This document shows, one piece after another, positions 25,001 to 35,337 of a stretch of 64,000 bases of DNA. This DNA comes from Trichoplusia ni. Lineage: Eukaryota; Arthropoda; Insecta; Lepidoptera; Noctuidae. Both the position numbers and the translations under genes were made by a program. The DNA lies in the NCBI RefSeq assembly GCF_003590095.1, contig NC_039492.1, forward strand, positions 8,060,001-8,124,000. Reading direction: 5' to 3'. Each line of letters starts with the position of its first letter. Position 1 is the first letter of the stretch. The notes below the pieces were generated by a model. It had not been told where the DNA came from and searched no databases. It was given only the letters and a program-made list of their open reading frames with translations.

Positions 25001-27114
25001 CCATGAAGTGGCTGCAGGCGCAGGAGTGGGGGCTGGTCGTACTGGACGAGGTGCACACCATCCCCGCCAAGATGTTCCGCCGCGTACTCACCATCGTGCA
25101 CTCGCACGCCAAGCTCGGTAATAACACGCTTGCCACGTTACTATGTGGCGAGAGAAGCTTGTCGTTGATATAATAATATGATTTCACTAAGCTAGTCAAG
25201 TTTTTTATAACGCAAGTACCAGTTATTAGGGCATAACCGTTTCAAATTTAAATTCATCATCAATAATTCTCCTATTGGTATTAGTTTAGTAAATTCTGAT
25301 TTGTTTCTTTTTTACGTCTTTTGTGAAATTGACTGATTTATCTCTATCTATGTGTTAGGTCTTACTGCTACACTGCTTCGAGAAGACGACAAAATTGCTG
25401 ACTTGAACTTCTTGATCGGGCCTAAGTTATACGAGGCCAACTGGCTAGAGTTGCAAGCTAATGGCTACATCGCGCGCGTGCAGTGTGCCGAGGTCTGGTG
25501 TCCAATGACGCCAGAGTTTTACAGGGAATACCTCATACAAAAGTAAGTTGACTGCGGGATTCGTTAAAGATAAATACAGTCCTTTATAAAATCAATTAAA
25601 TTTGAAACTTTTAACGTTTACAATTTTGTTCAAACCTTCACTCTAACTATGCAACCACTAACCTAACTTGTAAAAAACATTTTATTTATTTATAGAATTA
25701 ACAAAAAGATGTTGCTGTACGTTATGAATCCATCGAAATTCCGCGCCTGTCAATTCTTAGTTCGATACCACGAGAGACGAGGCGACAAAACCATAGTGTT
25801 CTCAGACAACGTGTTCGCTCTACGACATTATGCTGTCAAAATGAACAAGCCATACATCTACGGACCCACGTCACAGAGCGAGAGGATCCAGATTCTTCAG
25901 AACTTCAAATTCAACCCTAAAGTGAACACTATATTTGTCAGTAAAGTGGCCGATACAAGTTTTGACTTGCCTGAAGCAAACGTCTTGATCCAAATTTCGT
26001 CTCATGGCGGTTCACGAAGGCAGGAAGCTCAACGTTTAGGTAATGGCTCTTAAAATATTTTAGTAACAACTACGACTTCATCATCATAAAAAAATATTTT
26101 ATAATATATGGATTTTTTGTGTAATCAAAATTGTATTCTAGGACGTATTTTGAGAGCCAAAAAAGGAGCATTAGCTGAGGAGTACAACGCGTTCTTTTAC
26201 ACATTGGTCTCACAAGACACGCTCGAAATGGCTTACAGTCGAAAAAGACAGCGGTTCCTTGTCAACCAAGGTTACAGTTACAAGGCAAGTTTTTTAAGAA
26301 AATCAGAAATATATTTTACTAGCCGTTGCCCGTACAAATAACACGGGAACATAAAATCCTGGTTATAAAATAAACTTTCGCGTTATACTAGTACTAGCTG
26401 TTGCCCGCGACTTCGTCGGGAGTTCGTCCACGAGGTTAGAAGATCTCAAACAGTTTTCGCAGCGCACGCAACGGAAGTCCGGTAGCCTTCCTTGATAAAT
26501 GGTCTATTCAACGCAAAAAGATTTTTTTAATTCGAACCAGAAGATTTTGAGATTAGCGCGTTCAAACAAACAAACAAACTCTTCAGCTTTATAAAATTAG
26601 TATAGATTAATAGGATTCTTACAAGACAGAACTAGTTTTATAGTTTTAATTTACTATCGATATATTTTAGTTCTTTTTTTAACAAGAATGTTGTTATACA
26701 GGTAATCACGGAACTCAAAGGAATGGACACGGAGCCAGACATGTTCTATGGCACCCGAGAAGAGCAAGGCATGTTACTTCAACAGGTAAACAATCGAGCG
26801 AGTGTTTTTTTAACATTAAATTCTATTCATCGTACTTATTGTATCTGTTCTGTTTAGTGCAACTCTAAAACACAAAATTTGTAGCCTGTCTTGTTGATTT
26901 TATAGACACTACTGGTGTTTATGTGCAGGTCCTGGCGGCGTCCGAGACGGAGTGCGAGGAGGAGCGCGAGGGCGGGGCGGGAGGCGCGGGGGGCGCGGCG
27001 CGGCGCGGGGGCGCGCTGTCGTCGCTGGCGGGCGCCGACGACGCGCTCTACCTGGAGCACCGCCGCGCCAACAACCTGCAGAAGCACCCGCTCTTCAAGA
27101 AGTTCCGATACTAG
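22098..27114 (+). CDS. hay: TFIIH DNA helicase/translocase subunit XPB (ERCC3, haywire)
   Basis: XPB is the ATP-driven 3'-5' translocase of TFIIH, opening DNA at promoters and in nucleotide excision repair in the nucleus. Fourteen exons give 780 residues (human 782): 22098-22155, 22275-22422, 22600-22740, 22922-23116, 23252-23394, 23650-23807, 24109-24275, 24520-24690, 24897-25117, 25359-25542, 25696-26039, 26142-26284, 26702-26785, 26929-27114. Visible motifs: a lysine-rich N-terminus (PPKKLKKYD), Walker A CGAGKS near residue 347, DEVH near 445, the XPB-specific RED motif in GLTATLLREDDK near 475, and motif VI in QEAQRLGRILRAKKG. Intron 12 has a GC donor. Exon 6 starts after an unusual TTTAAG acceptor, forced by the reading frame. 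The C-terminal exon has a Gly/Ala-rich insertion (GGAGGAGGAARRGG) before the conserved end HPLFKKFRY. The start matches the family N-terminus. Confidence 0.97.
26318..26608 (+). repeat. Interspersed repeat (two tandem heads) in XPB intron 12
   Basis: ACTAGCCGTTGCCCGTAC at 26318 is a broken head. A fuller copy starts at 26393 (ACTAGCTGTTGCCCGCGAC) and runs through AGATTAGCGCGTTCAAACA and CAAA repeats to TTAGTATAGAT. A close relative lies at 52025-52288. Repeats of this kind are widespread in Lepidoptera; whether this is a SINE or a LINE tail I cannot say. It begins 34 bp after the GC splice donor. Confidence 0.75.
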
Positions 27115-27191
27115 CAGGCGCGCACAGTACGTGCGCCTTTTCACTCAACTTTGAGTCAGAAACGACGATTTCGAATTCAAATACAAGAATT

Positions 27192-27607
27192 ATGCCCCTA
27201 AAATAGTTTTTTTCTTTTAACCTGAAATTCACCAACGGTGTGTAACAACTAACTCAAAATGACTAAAGCGAAATACTTGTTGCAGTAAGAATGAAAGCGA
27301 GGGCGGAATTCCGGAATGGGCGATAGTGGAGCTTCAAGGTCTTATTCAGACAAAGAAGCAGGAAAACAGCAGTGCTACTGTAGTTGGCGATATGCATTAC
27401 TTTAACAGAAACCGACATCCAGTTTTAGTACTTGGCCACCACATTCTAAACGGTAAAGAAGTTAAGCTAGAGCATCCGATGGCAGTATTCGAAAAAATCG
27501 TCATTGAAGACAGAACTAGTTATAAAGTGAGGGCTGTGGTCAAAAAGAAAATATTATTTAAGTCAAGACCGAAACCCATTATATCCAATGTTTCAGACAA
27601 GGTGTGA
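27192..27607 (+). CDS. Ctf8: CTF8, chromosome transmission fidelity protein 8 homologue
   Basis: CTF8 joins CTF18 and DCC1 in the alternative replication factor C complex, which loads PCNA and supports sister-chromatid cohesion. The main exon, 27286-27607, encodes the family signature: PEWAIVELQG, GDMHY, PVLVLGHHILNGK, and the C-terminal ILFKSRPKPII. No in-frame ATG precedes it in that exon. I propose a 14-nt first exon at 27192-27205 (MPLK plus two bases) joined across an 80-nt intron, giving MPLKYKNESEGGIPEW. This fits the plant and animal pattern of a short basic N-terminus before PEW and gives 111 residues (human 121). The proposed donor, GTTTTT, is weak, so the first exon is the uncertain part. 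The ATG lies 77 bp after the XPB stop, with no AATAAA between them. Confidence 0.85.
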
Positions 27608-27719
27608 AAATATAATTCTGTGAAACTTACATAATTTATGTTTTCTTTATTAACATAACCTTTATTATTTGTGACTGGTAGACTACATAAATGAAGTGGT
27701 ATATAGAAAGAAAAGAAAG

Positions 27720-28290
27720 TCCCGCAACATGATGCGCAACACAAAATTACGTGACGCTGCAACGTTGCAAAGTGCCCTGCAACATGACCCACAACATTGT
27801 AGGTGACGCGGGACATGTTGCTTGCTCCCGCCTCGGGGAGCGAGCGCACGTGTCCCACGTCATTGTTGCGCCATTTGTCACAGAGTGTAGTCGCATACGC
27901 AACGTGCCTTTTAAATGTCTGTAGTGTGGGGAAATGATACCGTGCTTTTGCTTATAGAGCTTTACGAAATTCGTGACTTGTTGTGGGATACTTCACACCG
28001 TGACTATCGAAATAAAATAAAGAAAAATGATCCATGGAAGGAAATTGCCTAGAAAATAAATATAAACCAAAATTCATACCCTGTTCATACCACCTTCTCT
28101 TTCTCTTACGTTTCAACACACTCGATATAATTGCTATGTACGCAGCACTAATAACCAAAACCTCCTCGGGCGACATTTCTATTAACATTGAGAAGAGTGG
28201 TTGACAAAATGTTCCGCGACATGTATCTCGACACACTCACGTAGTTGTTGAGGAACATGTTGCTCCATTTGTCCCTTAGTGTATCCGTGA
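27720..28290 (+). mobile_element. Decayed DNA-transposon remnant with a MADF-like coding fragment
   Basis: Frame 27924-28052 reads ELYEIRDLLWDTSHRDYR, then NKIKKNDPWKEIA and a stop. This is the core of a MADF (Myb/SANT-like) DNA-binding domain as found in PIF/Harbinger accessory proteins. It is open for only 42 codons and has no plausible start. Related segments flank it: TGTTGCGCCATTTGTCACAG at 27864 and TGTTGCTCCATTTGTCCC at 28258. I read it as a dead transposon fragment downstream of CTF8. A stray exon of a host MADF gene is less likely. Confidence 0.45.
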
Positions 28291-30455
28291 CTTTATGCCC
28301 AATGTTGGTAACAACAGGAATTATAAAAATAAAACACTTTTCTAGTTCTTAGTTATTATAATAGTTACACTATTCACATTTTAGATGTGACCTAATTTTG
28401 TATCTTAAAACTATTTAACCCCGAATTTTAATGAAGGATGTAATGTTTGTAAAATTTAAATAACATAAATCTGAAAAATGTGTCTGTATTTTTATTAATA
28501 CTCCAAATTAAACCTAGTATTTGAGGGAAAATCACATACACAGATTCAAACCACGACAATATTGAAAAAAGTCACACACTTGCAAGAATATTATAATTAG
28601 CACATTTGTATGCACACATTTACACTAAAAACCCAAAATCAACATAAAGAAAGAAGCAAACATACAAATACATACTATATAAGTTATAAAGCTATACACA
28701 CGAAATAAAAAAGAAACTACTTTTAAGTATCAGTTTTTTTTTATCTCAAGCATGTAATGTAATTATGCAAGGCAATGTTAAAAAAAACATCGAGATAAGT
28801 CGAATTAATGTTAAGTCATCTACATATTAATTAGAGCCAAAATAATATTTATAAATATAACAAATTAATGGAAGTTTGAAATTATAATAAGACTGAAGTA
28901 AGTCAACATTCATTGCATGAGTAAACACATGAACATTAGCTGGAAACGACGAACACAAAATGCGTGTTGAGTGTAATCTATAAAAATAAGCATAGGTGGA
29001 AAATACTTAAGGTGTCTTTGACCAATAAGCAATAGAACCCATTATCATTTAATTCATACATATATGTACACATTTTACTTCATTGGAATCAACAGTGTCT
29101 GCAACCTACAATCAGACTAACATTTTCACCACAAAATATATACATATAATCATTTTATACTCAAAGTAATCTATGTCAACAAAGGAATTTATTTGTGTTC
29201 AAATAACAATTTTAAATCTATCCTTGATTTTTCTTACCACACAAATATTTGTACTATGTGGTGAAATTGCGAAATTCTAGTGCATCTTATGCTTTAATAA
29301 AAAGTGTTCTTTTCTCAAAATACTTTATATCTGGGTGGAGCATATAATATATATAACCGTTGTTGTGTCCCTAGCGTATAATAATTTATTGATGTGATGT
29401 CTTATGCACCAACTTTATCATTTTAGATCATAAAATAATTAATAGGATCTGTACTCTAACTATTATTTTATTAATAATTATAGTACATTTGAAGTATATA
29501 ATAAAAGGCACTTTATTTTTAACAAAAAAGAAATAAATTATCACTAGGTACACTTATAAATAAGAACAAAACATATTAAGAAGAAAGTGTCTGGAAATTT
29601 CTTAACAAATCAAAATAAACAGTTTTGTAGAAATGGAATGAAGGATACTGTGTCTCTATACATCCAATCTGTAATAGACATTCGCGATGTCAGGCACATA
29701 TATATTGTGAAATAATAATTATTATTTCAGTTCCTGTATCACCATAGCTGTAACACTTGTAACACAATTATTTAATGTCACAAATAAAACACTCAATTTA
29801 ACGCAATGATTATAAGGCCGTTAATGCAAACTTTGGCTGAAAAAGAAAATTATGCTAAATCTTAAGTTCATAAACTCATAAAAATCTAAAACAAAGACAT
29901 AAACAATTTCATCTATAACATAACATAATTATCTATGACTATTATCTAATTAACACCAAGAATCCTGATCTGCTTGTAACTAAACGTAAATCAACCTAGT
30001 TTAAACAACTTCTAATGAAGTCAGAATATTTCGTATCTTTGCCTTCTCGGTGATAGCAGTCTTGACACGATACAATAACCCTCGCAGGGAACGTACCTAC
30101 TCCTACACTTACAGTAATTTTGACGTCAGTCTGACAAAAAGTCGCTCTGTAAATTTTTATTTCATCATAAAATGATAAATTAACACCGGCCAAGGAGTGC
30201 TAGGTACCAATTTTGGATTTTGCTGTGTTAACTAATAATTATAAAACATCATATTATTTACCACATCATTATCATTCTGAAACTCGTATTATAAATATCT
30301 AGTGGTCTTCTGCCTTTTGCTGTTAGAAAATAATTTATATTTATATTCGTATTTTTATACAGCATTTTGTTTAATATAGATTTATATGTTTTGTATATGA
30401 GCTTTCGGCAATATAAAACTATAATTGAATGTTCTTCGATGGATAGACGAAACAT
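28291..30455. other. AT-rich intergenic DNA, no gene seen
   Basis: This lies between CTF8 (+) and the 3' end of the CDYL-like gene (-), two convergent genes. It has many AATAAA/TTTATT words on both strands, for example TTTATT at 30156-30161, which could serve the minus-strand gene. No coding sequence is supported. Confidence 0.6.
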
Positions 30456-33400
30456 TCAGGCGGCGTTGTAAGCTGCGCGTAGCAACGCCTGGCCTTCTAC
30501 TGACGTCCAATATGCAACGAGCAGATCCCGCTCCTTCTCCAAATGTAACGAAGTAGAATCTCCCGCACTTTTCTTCAAATTTAGGAGCTGTTTCTTCAAT
30601 AAGATATTCTGTAAATGAGATATATTATTTATCTTTTAGTCAAGCTATTGGTTAGGGTTATCTTATCGATTTAGGTTATGACCTACAGTACATTAAAAGA
30701 GTTTCGTTAGATCTATGTATGAAAGTCAGTGGTGCGGTATTTATTGTTGATTGTAATACTAATGTGGTTAAACGTACCATACCTAGTTACTATAATATGC
30801 ATTTGTGTCAATGCAAGCGATGACAACGACGAACCTATGTTGTACTATTATGGCCTAGTAAGTATATTTTCTTGCTAATACTGAATATTATTTGACTAAG
30901 GTTATTTACGACCACACTGGACAGATAGGACTAAAATTATCTCATAGTTTGAGAACGGTATAGTTATATTCATTGTCTCAATGCGACTTTTGTCAATTTA
31001 GAAAGAGAGTGAGCGCAGCCTCCCTCCTTGTAATGTGCGACAAGCATGTTCAGCGTTAGTGCTGCGCTACTGGCGCGCGCCCGCGCTGGTGCGTCTGTGT
31101 CGCTGCGCGCGCCGCCAGCGCTGCGACACCAGGCCGCAACACGACAGCGTCATCGAACTTAACAACCGAGCATACTTACAGGTAACTTTTTCATTTATAA
31201 TAAGTTAATATAACAAATAATCTTAATTACATTGACGGTATTAATTATAATTCTAGAAACCGTTTATTTCAGTTCTGCCAACCTATTGCCGACTGGCCAG
31301 AATGTGCTATTAACGAGAACGCTCTCACTGTAGCCAGGACCTACGCACGAATGAACCCTGACGAGTTAGAAGAAATGCATCACTCGAATATACAGCTTGT
31401 ACCACCAAATATATCATTCAAGTGTCGCTGCCGAGACCCTAATTATTGGAAACTAGCTTCTAGTGACGATGGAAACAATCGCGTGTATCAATGTTCTTCT
31501 CTTCATCTATGCAAAACCGGCGAATTTTGTGGAAATGTTAACTATTTGAATGCTCTATACCAGTCATGTCTTTGTCCTAAACACCACATATGCGTACATA
31601 ACGGTGGTACACCACGAACACACATATCTGAATTACTCTACGAGGGAAGGGGATGGAAAGCTTTTTGCCAACGAGTTGGAAATGACTACAGTTATGAAGA
31701 ATATTAACATACCTGTGATGGTTGTGCGGCGATGTCCTTTGCAATACTCAGTACTTGTTTGTCGAAATTCTCAGGCCATAGAGTGCGGCTTACTAACCCA
31801 CCGCGGAGAGCTTCCGCCGCAGGCAAGCGACGTCCAAACACTACTAAGTCATTCAGCTGGAACAATTAGTTTTAATTAACAACATAATGTCAGCTCCTTT
31901 CACACTAAACTAAAAACTACATATTCTCATTCCAATTTTACTTAAAACTTTCATTACTAAATAAATGGCTGATTTACAATTTAAAACTTACTAAAGGTTG
32001 AGGAAGGAGCTTGTAAGCTGTTAGCACTGCGATTCCGGGCCCGATGGTTGTGGGGTGCGACTTCGCGCTGACCGCGAAGCTAGCACTTTCTGATGCCATG
32101 GCCACGTCGCTCAGGCCAGCCAGAGCCAGTCCTATGCCTGAACACCTGCCGCTTATTCCTAAGCATATTAACTTGCTATGTTGTTCCACTGTGTGTAAGA
32201 GCGACCTGTAATGCAAGCAATAAAAATTAAAACACACATTTAACATTACACTAAGAAAATGTGAAGGTATGATTTAAAAAAATATGAAATATGGATAAAT
32301 TTACAGGGGGCGTTTAAGAGTTTCCTCTCATCATATGATTAAGATAATAATATAGTAAGTATGCATAAGGATGAAAACATCAGTGTTGTATGTTCTTTAT
32401 CCAATCTAATGTTATAAAAAAGGAAAAGTTTGTATTTTTACATTTTTATTTGGGTCTGGAAAAAAAAACAATTTAAAAATTCTTTCACCAGTATAAAGCT
32501 GGGAAGGATCTGAGGTATACACCATAACACTATTATCAATAGGAGCAGAGCAGCAATGACTCAATGAGAAATATTCCAAAACTGAGAAGAAATTATCAAT
32601 CAATATTTTTTAATGTCCAAACAAAATGTTACAGGTATGTAACTCACCTTATAGATTCAGCTGTTTCATATGCAGCTACATTTGTTTTGTCAATATTATC
32701 ATCTAACAATGGTCTTAAGTCTAAATCCGAATATAAACTGCCACAGTCAGATGTTAACAATGTCACTGATATGTTTTTCTTTGATTCAATCATTTTTAAT
32801 ACCTTTTCTAGCTCTTGTATTACCTGTAAAGAATTAGTTTAAAAAATGTATGTGTATTGTGATTGGCGAAATAGAATTGAAGAATCTGTTTTCAATGACC
32901 AACTATTGTACTTTGTAATAATAAGAATAGATTAAAACTTGAAAGCAGCTTTCTTATTTTATTTTCTTGCTGTTAAGTTATATAAAAAAATACAAACAGT
33001 ATCTGATGCAGGTAACAATTCAGCAGCACAAAGCAGTGCTTTACACTTATAAATTTATCACATCACTTTACAAATTTTTGTCCTGGAAAACATACTTTCA
33101 ACAAATGTATCTGGTAAAGTAATAGTAAACTAAGATAACAGAGTACTCACCTCAGTATTGCATTTGGTACCTGCTCTCTGAACACATACTTCAGCTAACC
33201 TTTGATCAAAGTTTACTGATAGGAATTTATATTCCTCAACACCTGAAGGTTTCTCATCAGATTTTGATACTTTTTTTAGCTTTGATGGTTTTTCACCTTT
33301 GGGATTATCATGTTTTCTTTTATTTAAGGCAAGGTTTAGTTTTGAATTGAGCTTTTCTTTAATTGACAAGCAATCATTTTTATTTATAGCATCAGGTTTT

Positions 33401-35337
33401 ATATCTGTGGTTTCTGCCATGAACACCTCAACTGGACGATTACTGCCACCCTCTGTGTTTGGCAGGGCATGAGCAACCTCTACTACTTGCTGAGAATTAC
33501 GAGACACATTTTGCCCGCTTGTCTCAACATCACTTAACCGCCGTGGACTCATGCATGAGCTGGAGTATGAACTGGATGAGTGCCGTCTATAAATAATGGA
33601 ATCATCTGCACTGTGTGCCTCAAAATCTTCACAAACTGATGGGGATTTAACCGAGCTACTCAGAGAGGACCTCTGCTTGCCACCAAGGATTTTTCTTGCT
33701 TCTCCATCTTCATATTTTGATTCTTTTTTTCTTTCTCTAAATTTCATTTCTTTAGAATCTGGTGTTGAAGAACTTTGTATTTTTTTTATAAACTCTGCTT
33801 TAGTTTTCATATTCTTCTTACCTTTTGGAGCTTCAGGGGTGAGCTGATAAATCATATTAACAGCACCCTCATCCATTAACAACTTATCAACTTCAGTCAA
33901 TCTCTTGTTTTGTTTACAATTCTTAGGAGATGGCTTTTTCCACTGGAGTTTAGATAGTGGTGATTTAGATTTGGACCTCTGGAAAGTTTGGTCAGTCTTA
34001 TTTTTTTTAGCTGGTGTTGATTCTTTATCCAACTCTGTACTTACTTCTGTATTTTTTTTGCTAGTTTTACTTTTCGTAAATGTATCAGGATTATCTGGAT
34101 CAAATATAACTTTTTTCTTTATTACTCGACCAAGTCTTCTTTGAGGCTGGCCTTCTTCACCAGTCTTATTTGGGATGCTTAGAGAATCCATTGAAGTCCG
34201 GGATGAAATGTCTTCCTCCTTAGTTTCTCCATCTTGGGGTTTCACAGCTCCTTCAGTAGTTTTATCTATGTTTCCAATTGGTTCAATTATACTGTCCTTT
34301 TCACCAGCAGGAGTATCCTCATCATCCCACTCTTTCACTAAATCATTCACAATACTGTCCCCTTCAGATTCACTTTTAACTTCCACTTGATCATTTTGTG
34401 TTGAGATCTGTACAAGTTCCTTTGTTTGTTCTTTGATTTTTTCTTTAGTCACCTTCTTTTCAATTTTTCTACTTCTTGAGAGTCTATCTGATCGAGGTTT
34501 TCTAGGCTTTGTTTTTAATCGAGAAAGCTGTTGCAATGCCAGCTGTGCTTCTAAAATTTTATCAGAACATACATTTTGGAAATTTGTAGTCAACACATTT
34601 TCTGGCTGCTCCTCATCGTTTCCTTCCAGGATATCTAATAATTCTTCCTTATTAAACACTTCCTGTCTGGTTGCCAAATTATTATTTTTTACATTATCTG
34701 TAACATCTGATGACCGTAAAGCTTCACTTAATTCAATACTTTGCCCAAGTTCACTAAGTAAATTAGAAGTATCTTGTTCAGTGTTTTCCTCTATAGTTGC
34801 CTCTTCAGCAACATTGTCAATAATTTCATTGTCAACAGATTCTATTAATATTTCAGTCTGGAAAGTAACCCTTTCCATAGATGTTTCAATAGTATTATCC
34901 ACTTCAACGATAGTAGCCACTTCACTCACTTGTTCAGGTTCTTCAACCGGTTTACTTTCTAATGTCTCAGTGGTAACAGAAGATGTGTCCTGTGTTGACA
35001 CCTTTGTTTGTTCAACTTTGTCTTCAACAAGCACTTCTGTAGTGTCAGGCTCTGGTGGAGGTACCGCCGGCTCTATATCCTCCACTTTTGACGCATTGTT
35101 TACTTCTGCAATAGACACATTTTCTGATTTGCTATCTTCAACAGGTGCGGGATTACTTTCAATTGGGGCAACGACTTTAGCCTCAGAGGATTCTGAAACA
35201 CCGTTTGATTTGTGTGTTTGACATACATCCGTTGCTACCGAAGCCACAGCGTTTTCTTCTTTTTCATCATAAATTACGTTTACTTTCATGCCTTCCACTG
35301 GATTGGTAAGAAGTGGAGGCTCCTCAACTGCTTCCAT
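30456..35337 (-). CDS. CDYL-like protein: long acidic disordered region plus crotonase-fold domain
   Basis: Five exons on the minus strand (35337-33151, 32823-32648, 32205-31992, 31856-31713, 30608-30456) join in frame to 957 residues. The first exon alone encodes 729 residues, rich in Glu/Ser/Thr/Lys. It has basic patches (KTKPRKPRSDRLSRSRK near 275-291, RRLGRVIKKKVIFD further on) and shows no chromodomain. From about residue 705 the protein follows the enoyl-CoA hydratase/isomerase domain of CDYL proteins (EYKFLSVNFDQRLAEV, ICLGISGRCSGIGLALAGLSD, VVFGRRLPAAEALRGGLVSR). The catalytic Glu of active hydratases is absent from the SGIGLALAGLSD segment, so it is probably a CoA-binding or scaffold fold rather than an enzyme. 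By analogy with CDYL it may be a nuclear corepressor; this is inference. A complete gene lies inside its last intron on the other strand. Confidence 0.85.
30762..31707 (+). CDS. Secreted cysteine-rich protein, nested in an intron of the opposite-strand gene
   Basis: Three exons, 30762-30857, 31002-31181 and 31273-31707, all with phase-0 borders, encode 236 residues. The N-terminus MWLNVPYLVTIICICVNA is a good signal peptide with cleavage near VNA-SD. The mature part has 16 cysteines in two similar modules. The first contains PCNVRQAC, LCRCARRQRC and FCQPIADWPEC. The second contains FKCRCRDPNYW, YQCSSLHLCKTGEFC, SCLCPKHHIC and WKAFCQRV. No membrane segment follows, so it is probably extracellular and disulfide-bonded. 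I cannot name the family with confidence; insect genomes have conserved secreted proteins with this look. The stop codon ends 5 bp before the next exon of the CDYL-like gene, so its 3' UTR must run antisense to that exon unless it is extremely short. Confidence 0.85.

Noticed and set aside
27245..27310. CTF8 starting at ATG 27259 or 27291
   Set aside because: Both ATGs are out of frame with the conserved PEWAIVELQG segment and soon reach stops.
34433..35221. 262-residue open frame on the + strand
   Set aside because: It is exactly antisense to the long first exon of the CDYL-like gene, is Ser/Thr/Val-rich as expected from the complement of Glu/Ser/Thr codons, and has no homology.
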